From: AC-32 sp035455445
Lineage (GTDB): Bacteria > Actinomycetota > Thermoleophilia > Gaiellales > Gaiellaceae
Assembly (NCBI GenBank): GCA_035455445.1
Contig: DATIFC010000031.1
Location: 1 to 29,887, forward strand
Direction: 5' to 3'
Length of the DNA stretch: 29,887 bases
Positions 24,535 to 29,887 of this stretch are shown in pieces (the stretch's first letter is position 1; each line of letters starts with the position of its first letter). Both the position numbers and the translations under genes were made by a program. The notes beneath the pieces are model-generated. The model made no database searches. It was not told where the DNA came from and was given only the letters and a program-made list of their open reading frames with translations.

Positions 24535-24540
24535 GGGGCG

Positions 24541-25731
24541 CTACCCCTTGATCTCCGTCCAGGCCTGCTGCCACTGGTTGTAGTCGACGCAGTCGGTCTT
24601 GCCGTTGCCGCAGTCGGCGAGCGGCGTCTTCCAGAACTTGATGCTGTCGAAGTACGACGCGGGAGCATCGGCGTGGTACTGCTTGCACGAGCCCGGGCTC
24701 AGCTGATCCATGATCGCGCACGCCTTCGTGTTGGCCGGCGTCTCGCCGAAGTAGATCGCCTGCTGCGCCTGCACCTTTGGCGTGGAGACCCACTTCACCC
24801 ACATGTAGGCGCAGTTCGGGTGCTTCGACTTCGACGACAGCATCCACGTGTCGGCCCAACCCGTCGCGCCTTCCTTCGGGACCAGGTCCTTGACCGGCAC
24901 CTTGTCGGCCTGGAGCGTGTTCGTCTGGTACGGCCAGGAGGCCCCGAGCGTGGCGTCGCCGTTCTTGAACAGGTCGATCTCGTCGGACGCCAGGCTCCAG
25001 TGCTTCTTCAGCAGCGGCCGCTGCTGCTTCAGGAGCTTCACCGCGGCGTCGAACTGCTTCTGGTTCAGCTCGTACGGATCGGTGATCTTGAGATCGGGCT
25101 GCGCCTTGGCGAGGTAGAGCGCGGCGTCCGCGATCTGGATCGGGTTGTCCGGAATCGTGATCTGGCCCTTGTACTTCGAGTCGTAGAGCGTGCTCCAGCT
25201 CGTCGGGGCCGGCTTCACCTTCTGCGTGTTGTACAGGAGCGTGTTGGGGCCCCACTGCAGGGAGATCCCGTAGTGCACGCCGTCGATCGTGTTGTGCGGC
25301 GGCGACTTGAGCGCGTCGATGAAGTTCGGGAAGTCCGGGATCAGCTTCGGGTTCATCGCCTGCACGTCCCCGCCCTTGATCAGCCGGACCGAGGCGTCGC
25401 CCGAGGCCGAGACCATGTCGTACTGGCTCCCGCCCTGCCGCATCAGCGTCACCATCTCGTCCGAGGAGCCGGCGTACTTGCTCGTGACCTTGCAGCCCGT
25501 CTGCTTCTCGAACGGCTTGACCCATTCGGGCTGCGTGTAGCCCTCCCACGCGACGAGGCTGAGCTTGCCCTCGCCCTTGCCGATCGACGTCGGGAGGGTC
25601 GGCCCCTTCGTCGTCGTCTCCGAGGCCTTGCTCCCGCCTCCGCCGCCGCAGCCCGCGGCAAGGATCGCGAGCGTACCCACCAGGACGGCGATCGCGCTCC
25701 GCCCGAGAGCGCGCTTGTGCTGCTTGGTCAT
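24541..25731 (-). CDS. potD: polyamine-type binding lipoprotein (operon B, PotD-like)
   Basis: A 396-residue binding protein starts at ATG (25729-25731), overlapping the ATPase stop (ATGA) and preceded by AAGGAGAG. The N-terminus is a Sec-type signal with basic residues, a hydrophobic core and lipobox LAAGC (Cys28), followed by a Gly/Ser/Thr linker. The mature protein opens LSLVAWEGYTQPEWVKPFEKQTG, a strong PotD-family pattern, then YDMVSASGDASVRLIKGGDV and GISLQWGPNTLLYNT. It also carries four Cys late in the chain (CAIMDQLSPGSC, DCGNGKTDC) that could form disulfides. It is quite different from the operon A protein, so the two systems likely prefer different ligands. Confidence 0.92.
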   Translation of the reverse strand: MTKQHKRALGRSAIAVLVGTLAILAAGCGGGGGSKASETTTKGPTLPTSIGKGEGKLSLVAWEGYTQPEWVKPFEKQTGCKVTSKYAGSSDEMVTLMRQGGSQYDMVSASGDASVRLIKGGDVQAMNPKLIPDFPNFIDALKSPPHNTIDGVHYGISLQWGPNTLLYNTQKVKPAPTSWSTLYDSKYKGQITIPDNPIQIADAALYLAKAQPDLKITDPYELNQKQFDAAVKLLKQQRPLLKKHWSLASDEIDLFKNGDATLGASWPYQTNTLQADKVPVKDLVPKEGATGWADTWMLSSKSKHPNCAYMWVKWVSTPKVQAQQAIYFGETPANTKACAIMDQLSPGSCKQYHADAPASYFDSIKFWKTPLADCGNGKTDCVDYNQWQQAWTEIKG

Positions 25732-26810
25732 GTCTCTCCTTCCGTTTCCCCCGGTTTGTCGTGGATCTCGAGCTGGTGTTCTGGGCGCCACTCGAGGAGG
25801 ACCGCGCGGCCGGCGGCGTCGAGCGCCTCGGCCGACGAGGTCTCGAGGTTCTGCCGAACGACCTGGAGCTCTCCGCCGCGGTCGAGCTCGACCAGGAAGC
25901 GAGTCACCATCCCGGCGTAGACGACGTCGCGGATCCGGCCGGGCTCGGCGTGCATGCCCTGACCCGGGGCCGACCCCGCGCCCTTCAGATGGATCTTCTC
26001 CGGCCGCACCGCGTAGTGCCTGCCGTCGCGCTCGATCTCGTTGGAGACGCCGACGAAGCTCGCGACGAACGCGCTCTGCGGCCGCTCGTAGACCTCCGCC
26101 GGCGAGCCGAGCTGCTCGATCCGGCCGTGGTTGAAGACGGCCAGGCGGTCGCTCATCGTCAACGCCTCGTCCTGGTCGTGGGTCACGTAGACGAAGGTGA
26201 TCCCGAGGTCCTGCTGCAGGCTCTTGAGGAAGAGCTGCATCTCCTGGCGCAGCTTCAGGTCGAGCGCGCCGAGGGGCTCGTCGAGCAGCAGCACCTCGGG
26301 CCGGTTGACGAGCGCTCGAGCCAGGGCGACGCGCTGCCGCTGCCCGCCCGAGAGCTGGACCGGCTTGCGCTTGCCCAGACCGGGCAGGCGCATCCGGCGC
26401 AGCACCTCCTCGACGCGCTGCTCGCGCTCGCGGCGCCCGACGCCCTTGACGCGCAGGCCGTAGGCGACGTTCTGGGCCACCGTCATGTGCGGGAAGAGCG
26501 CGTAGTCCTGGAAGACGGTGTTGACGTCGCGCGTGTAGGGCGGGACGTTCGAGACGTCGCGGCCGCCGAGCTCGATCCGGCCCGCGTCGGGCCGCTCGAA
26601 GCCCGCGATCAGGCGTAGCGTCGTCGTCTTGCCGGACCCCGACGGCCCGAGCAGGGTGAAGAACTCGCCCTCGCGGATCTCGAGGTCGACGCCGTCGACC
26701 GCGGCCACCTCGCCGTACGACTTGCGCACGCCCTCGAGGCGCACCGCGGCGCCCGCACCCTGTTGTGCGCCGTCGTCGGGCCGCAGCTCGGTTCGCTCCT
26801 GCAATGACAC
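25728..26810 (-). CDS. potA: polyamine-type ABC transporter ATPase (operon B, PotA-like)
   Basis: A 360-residue ATPase starting at GTG (26808-26810). Walker A is GPSGSGKT (55-62), Q-loop VFQDYALFPH, signature LSGGQRQR (153-160), Walker B VLLLDEP (173-179) and the switch His lies in YVTHDQDEA. A shorter TOBE region follows (about 255-345, YAVRPEKIHL). It is the first gene of operon B. A GATAAT hexamer 11 bases upstream could serve as -10 box for a nearly leaderless transcript. No regulator is encoded with it. Confidence 0.95.
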   Translation of the reverse strand: MSLQERTELRPDDGAQQGAGAAVRLEGVRKSYGEVAAVDGVDLEIREGEFFTLLGPSGSGKTTTLRLIAGFERPDAGRIELGGRDVSNVPPYTRDVNTVFQDYALFPHMTVAQNVAYGLRVKGVGRREREQRVEEVLRRMRLPGLGKRKPVQLSGGQRQRVALARALVNRPEVLLLDEPLGALDLKLRQEMQLFLKSLQQDLGITFVYVTHDQDEALTMSDRLAVFNHGRIEQLGSPAEVYERPQSAFVASFVGVSNEIERDGRHYAVRPEKIHLKGAGSAPGQGMHAEPGRIRDVVYAGMVTRFLVELDRGGELQVVRQNLETSSAEALDAAGRAVLLEWRPEHQLEIHDKPGETEGET

Positions 26811-26821
26811 CGGCCCCCCGG

Positions 26822-26827
26822 ATTATC
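26822..26827 (-). promoter_or_regulatory. -10 box candidate for operon B
   Basis: GATAAT ends 11 bases before the GTG start at 26810 and includes the TAA stop of the zinc-ribbon frame. No -35 hexamer is evident. The same GCGATAATC context occurs before the GTG of the glycosyltransferase-like gene. Confidence 0.4.
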
Positions 26828-26981
26828 GCCGGTTCTGAGACGGAGGCGGGCAGGACTGCGGCTCGCCCTCGCAGCAGCCGAGCTTGAAGCGGCACCGCGA
26901 GCACTGCCAGGTCTGGTGCCGCCACTCCATCACGGCCCCGCAGCGCAGGCAGCGCTCACCGGTGTCCTTCCTCGCCTCCAG
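26823..26981 (-). CDS. small zinc-ribbon protein; start uncertain
   Basis: A minus-strand frame ending at TAA (26823-26825) encodes a compact metal-binding peptide. It reads ERCLRCGAVMEWRHQTWQCS and continues with a second CxxC (CSRC), then GCCEGEPQSC. The two CxxC pairs spaced by about 15 residues make a zinc ribbon likely. No ATG, GTG or TTG precedes the first CxxC in this frame. A CTG at 26979-26981 would give 52 residues (read as MEARKDTGERCLRCG). The first ATG (26928-26930) would give only 35 residues and lose one Cys pair. I list the longer form because it keeps the metal site. Role unknown. Confidence 0.5.
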   Translation of the reverse strand: MEARKDTGERCLRCGAVMEWRHQTWQCSRCRFKLGCCEGEPQSCPPPSQNRR

Positions 26982-27010
26982 GGGCGCGACGCTAGCCGCC
27001 GCGCCGGACG

Positions 27011-27214
27011 CTACTCGCGCGCCTGCGCCGGCTCCTCGGCCGCCGGCTGCGCGCTCTGTGCGCGGACGACGAGGTCGTCGACGAGCTCCTGCTGACCACC
27101 GCTCCGCAACGTCGCGACGCGCTTGATCACCGCCTTGCGACGCTGCCGTCCGTTCTGCGGGTCGAAGAAGTAGGCCAGAGCAGCGCCGAGGACGGCAAAG
27201 CGAAAACTCCTCAT
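27011..27214 (-). CDS. small membrane-associated protein with FFDPQNGRQRR motif
   Basis: The 67-residue protein has a short N-terminal hydrophobic helix (residues 4-16) followed at once by AYFFDPQNGRQRRKAVIKR. This motif recurs in many small actinobacterial proteins, often near BON-domain or YtxH-like envelope proteins. The rest is a charged helix ending in AEEPAQARE. A GGGAGGA site precedes the ATG. It is likely anchored to the membrane with a cytoplasmic tail. The function is unknown. Confidence 0.8.
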   Translation of the reverse strand: MRSFRFAVLGAALAYFFDPQNGRQRRKAVIKRVATLRSGGQQELVDDLVVRAQSAQPAAEEPAQARE

Positions 27215-27260
27215 CTCGGTCCTCCCGGTCGGGTGAACCCGAGAGCCTAGGCGATGTGGG

Positions 27261-27551
27261 TCAGTCGCCCCAGTCGAAGTCGCGCGACCGGCTCCAGAGG
27301 CCCTCGGCCTCGGCCTCCGACTCGTCGGTCGGCCACGCGAGCGGCGCGCGCTCGGTCGTGATGGCCGGCTCCTCGCCGTCCATCGTCTCCTCGATGCGGG
27401 CCTGCTCCTCGGTCTTGAAGAGGGGGTGGTTCTCGAACGGATCCTCGGACTTGTAGCGCTCGAGGGGCAGCTCGTCCTCGAGCTCCGAGTTCTTCTGCTT
27501 CAGCTCCAGATGGTCCTGGATGACTTGTGCGAACAGTGAAGAGGTCTCCAC
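27261..27551 (-). CDS. small acidic conserved protein
   Basis: The 96-residue product starts at GTG (27549-27551), preceded by GGGAGGAG at eight bases. A helical N-terminus (SLFAQVIQDHLELKQKNSELE) is followed by MPL-type polar sequence (ELPLERYKSEDPFENHPLF) and an acidic, probably disordered tail ending SRDFDWGD. No signal peptide, membrane helix or catalytic motif is visible. A TACAAT hexamer on the minus strand (27594-27599) next to the partial palindrome cgggtaaacccg (27601-27612) may be its promoter. I recall similar unnamed proteins only from actinobacteria of this type; the role is unknown. Confidence 0.75.
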   Translation of the reverse strand: METSSLFAQVIQDHLELKQKNSELEDELPLERYKSEDPFENHPLFKTEEQARIEETMDGEEPAITTERAPLAWPTDESEAEAEGLWSRSRDFDWGD

Positions 27552-27593
27552 CGGCGGCGCTCCTCCCGTGGGGTTAGGTCGATGCAGCGGCGG

Positions 27594-27612
27594 ATTGTAA
27601 CGGGTAAACCCG
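27594..27612 (-). promoter_or_regulatory. -10 box with adjoining palindrome before the small acidic protein gene
   Basis: On the minus strand TACAAT (27594-27599) is preceded by a palindromic cgggt-aa-acccg (27601-27612) placed where a repressor could cover the promoter spacer. The -35 hexamer is weak. Confidence 0.35.
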
Positions 27613-27625
27613 CTGATAGCAGCGC

Positions 27626-29392
27626 TTATGCCTGGCGGGCCCGCGGGCGCGCCGTGACGACCCGGTTCTTGCCCGTCCGCTTCGCCTCGTAGAGCGCGCC
27701 GTCCGCGGCGGCGACGATCGCGTCTCCCGCGGCCGCCCCTGGGAAGGCGGCGACGCCAAGGCTGACCGTGACGTGGATGCGCGTGCCGTCGGGCGCGAGG
27801 ATGATGCGGTCCTGCAGCGCGACGCGCGTCCGCTCGGCGAGCCGGGCGGCCCCGTCGAGGTCGGTGCCGGGAAGCACGATCGCGAACTCCTCGCCGCCCC
27901 AGCGCGCGGGCAGATCGATCTCACGAACCGATTCACGCAACGTCTCGGCGAACTCGACGAGCACGCCGTCGCCGACCGGATGCCCGAAGCGGTCGTTGAC
28001 GGTCTTGAAGTTGTCGAGGTCGGCGAGCACGAAGGCGATCGAGCCGCCGAAGCGCTCCGCCCGCATCAGCTCGCTCGCAAGGGCCTCCTCGCAGTGCCGG
28101 CGGTTGGCAAGCCCGGTGAGCATGTCGACGAGCGCCTGCCGCGCGACGATCCGGTGCAGACGTGCGTTCTCGAGCGCGATCGCGGCGTGCGCGACGAGGG
28201 TCGCCGCGGTGCGGCGCTGCTCGACCGTGAAGCCGCGGCCGGAGAGCGTGAGCGTGCCGAAGCTCTGGCGGCCGGCGGTGAGCGGCAGCTCGAAGGTCTC
28301 GCCGCGGTCGGAGAGCGTTCCCGACTGCACGATCTCGCCGCCCAGGCCGACGACGAGCCCGCCGGTCGCGCCGGTCGTCTCGACGACGGTCTCGACGATC
28401 ACGCGCAGGAGCTGGTCGACGTCGTGCGTGGCCGCGAGCGCCTCGCCGAAGCGGACGGTCGCCTCGCGCAGCCGGGCGCGCTCGGCGTCGAGCTCCTCCA
28501 TCCGGGCCTCCAGCTGGTCGGCCATCTCGTTGAAGGCGAGGCCGAGCCGGGCGAACTCGTCATGGCCCTCGACCTCGACGCGCCGGTCGAGCCGGCCGCG
28601 CGCGATCGCGTTGGCGGCGTTCGCGAGGCGGCCGAGCGACGCGACGATCGAGCGGCCGACCGCGTAGGCGACGAAGGCGATCAAGGCGAGCGAGACGAGC
28701 AGCCCGATGATCAGCCGGCGGTCGGCGGTCGCGACGGCGTCGTCGATCTGGCCCTGCCCGGCGAGCAAGGCGAGGCTCGGGCCGCGGGTTCCCTCCTCGA
28801 GGCTGGCGGCGAGCGCCCGGTAGCGGTGACCGTCCGCTTCGACCGTGCGCGCGCTGGGAGGCGCGGGCAGCGCGGCGCCGCGCAGCTGACGCGGGCCGGC
28901 CGCGACCCGCCCACCGTCGAGCACGACCAGCTCGTCCTCGCTCTCGAGCCCGGCCCGGGCGCTGAGGCCATTCAGCGCCGCCGCGTTCAGCGGCACCCCG
29001 GAGACGAGCGTGCCGGCCCGGCCGCCGCCGCCGGCGACGATCGCGATCGAGCTCGTCGGGCCGATCATTCGGGCAGGCCCGATTGCGAAGCCGTTCGCCT
29101 CCAGGCGCACGCCGCTGCGCGCCCCGACGAGCCGCCGCAGCTCTGCCCGGTCGTCGCGCTGGAGCGCCTGCTGGAACGAGGATGACCGCGCGAGCTGCCT
29201 CGCACGCAGCCCGGCGGCGGTCAGCTCGGTCTTGTAGGACGCGAGAACGGCGTGGAGACTTGCTTCGAGGCGCACGTCGACGCGCCTCGTCTCGCTGCGC
29301 CGAGTGACCGAATGGAGCGCCCAGCCAGCCGCCCCGAGGGGCAGCAGCGAGAGGAGCAGGAAGTATGCGACGAGCTTGAGCTTGAAGCTCAT
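27626..29392 (-). CDS. membrane diguanylate cyclase (HAMP-GAF-GGDEF)
   Basis: The 588-residue protein makes cyclic di-GMP from two GTP. Helix one (7-27) and helix two (226-246) flank an extracytoplasmic sensor of about 200 residues. A HAMP linker (247-300), a GAF domain (about 310-410) and a GGDEF domain (418-580) follow. The active motif is GGEEF (499-503), with substrate and metal residues in LADLDNFKTVNDRFGHPVGD. An RxxD inhibitory site (Arg490, Asp493) lies five residues upstream, so product feedback is expected. The start is ATG (29390-29392), with GGGAG close upstream; longer upstream frame is not coding. The sensor's ligand is unknown. It diverges from the proline-rich protein gene. 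Confidence 0.93.
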   Translation of the reverse strand: MSFKLKLVAYFLLLSLLPLGAAGWALHSVTRRSETRRVDVRLEASLHAVLASYKTELTAAGLRARQLARSSSFQQALQRDDRAELRRLVGARSGVRLEANGFAIGPARMIGPTSSIAIVAGGGGRAGTLVSGVPLNAAALNGLSARAGLESEDELVVLDGGRVAAGPRQLRGAALPAPPSARTVEADGHRYRALAASLEEGTRGPSLALLAGQGQIDDAVATADRRLIIGLLVSLALIAFVAYAVGRSIVASLGRLANAANAIARGRLDRRVEVEGHDEFARLGLAFNEMADQLEARMEELDAERARLREATVRFGEALAATHDVDQLLRVIVETVVETTGATGGLVVGLGGEIVQSGTLSDRGETFELPLTAGRQSFGTLTLSGRGFTVEQRRTAATLVAHAAIALENARLHRIVARQALVDMLTGLANRRHCEEALASELMRAERFGGSIAFVLADLDNFKTVNDRFGHPVGDGVLVEFAETLRESVREIDLPARWGGEEFAIVLPGTDLDGAARLAERTRVALQDRIILAPDGTRIHVTVSLGVAAFPGAAAGDAIVAAADGALYEAKRTGKNRVVTARPRARQA

Positions 29393-29468
29393 GTGCACTC
29401 CCAATTTAGGGTGACCGCAGATCTCGCCGATACCATGAAGCAATGGATCGGCAGAAGTCGGGGAGCTT

Positions 29469-29887
29469 GTGAGCCGGGTTCTCACAATCGTCGCAACCGC
29501 GGCGGTCGCGGGGACGGCGTTCGCGGCCGCGGTGACGCTGCCGACGCTCGTCACGCTGCACTCCGACGCCCCGCCGGAGTCGTTGGCCCTGCCGGGGCGC
29601 ATCGGCGGCCCCGTGACGGTCGTTCACGCGGCCCCGCTCGTCTCTCCGCACGTGCGCGGCAAGAAGGCGCGCCGCGGGAGGCTCACGCTCCCGACCGGCG
29701 GCGCCGCCGTGATCGCGGCTGCTCGCACGGCCACGTCGTCCCCGAGCACGCCTGCTACCCCACGGTCGGCGGCGCCCTCGCCGGGCTCGTCGCGCCCCAC
29801 CGCGCCCCCGCCTGCCGCGCCGCCCCCTCCGCCTCCTCCGCCTCCGCCCCCTCCGCCTCCGCCCCCTCCTCCGCCTCCGCCGCCTCC
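29469..29887 (+). CDS. secreted proline-rich protein, truncated by the window edge
   Basis: A GTG (29469-29471) with GGGGAG just upstream opens a frame that stays open to the end of the window (139 complete codons). The N-terminus (MSRVLTIVATAAVAGTAFAA) is a Sec-type signal peptide or anchor. A basic segment follows (RGKKARRGRL), then a Ser/Thr/Pro/Ala linker, and from about residue 110 an almost pure proline tract encoded by CCN repeats. Such tracts usually form stiff spacers that carry a domain away from the cell surface. The C-terminal domain lies outside this window, so function cannot be given. Confidence 0.65.
   Translation, partial: MSRVLTIVATAAVAGTAFAAAVTLPTLVTLHSDAPPESLALPGRIGGPVTVVHAAPLVSPHVRGKKARRGRLTLPTGGAAVIAAARTATSSPSTPATPRSAAPSPGSSRPTAPPPAAPPPPPPPPPPPPPPPPPPPPPP

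Noticed and set aside
29810..29887. CCN triplet run as a repeat array or CRISPR
   Set aside because: It is in frame with an exported protein and encodes proline; there are no spacers.

Overview
This window is about 30 kb of very GC-rich DNA with dense, often start/stop-overlapping genes and many GTG and TTG starts. Gene content points to a high-GC actinobacterium, probably of the Thermoleophilia type (Gaiella or Solirubrobacter relatives). That placement is an inference from protein style; no rRNA or marker gene is present to settle it.

Region 1 (1-6755) is a housekeeping and signalling stretch. It holds a small heat-shock protein, a rhomboid protease with a translationally coupled 30-residue membrane peptide, a small charged protein, two small membrane proteins on the minus strand, tRNA-Ala(TGC), a cupin, and a 1166-residue zinc-ribbon / class III cyclase / ATPase / TPR regulator. 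Region 2 (6793-11240, minus strand) is a surface or secretion module: a glycosyltransferase-like protein with a coiled-coil tail, a 971-residue secreted protein made of about eight fibronectin-type-III-like repeats, a coupled 40-residue arginine-rich peptide, and a 49-residue membrane protein. Region 3 (11261-12278) is a Y1/REP-associated tyrosine transposase (RAYT) unit bounded by 22-bp imperfect inverted repeats. It lies directly against the stop codon of the next gene.

Region 4 (12279-26810) is the core of the window: two complete polyamine-type ABC transporter operons, both minus strand and both ordered ATPase, binding protein, permease B, permease C. Operon A is headed by an Lrp/AsnC regulator and ends with a class III (omega) aminotransferase and a PuuB-like FAD amine oxidoreductase. 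Operon B ends with a gamma-aminobutyraldehyde-type aldehyde dehydrogenase and a perfect 28-bp palindrome. Together they could import putrescine or a similar diamine, transaminate or oxidise it to the aminoaldehyde, and oxidise that to GABA. Between the operons, on the plus strand, sit two adjacent genes for related conserved actinobacterial proteins, one membrane-anchored and one soluble.

Region 5 (26823-29887) holds a small zinc-ribbon protein, two small conserved proteins, a membrane diguanylate cyclase (HAMP-GAF-GGEEF) and, running off the right edge, a secreted proline-rich protein.

The most unusual points are: the missing canonical start codon of the FAD oxidoreductase (ACG where ATG is expected); a 16-bp inverted repeat covering the ribosome binding site and TTG start of the Lrp gene; a strong hairpin between binding-protein and permease genes of operon B; and a set of very short coupled or stand-alone membrane or basic peptides. 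I found no CRISPR array, prophage or recognisable defence or biosynthetic cluster.
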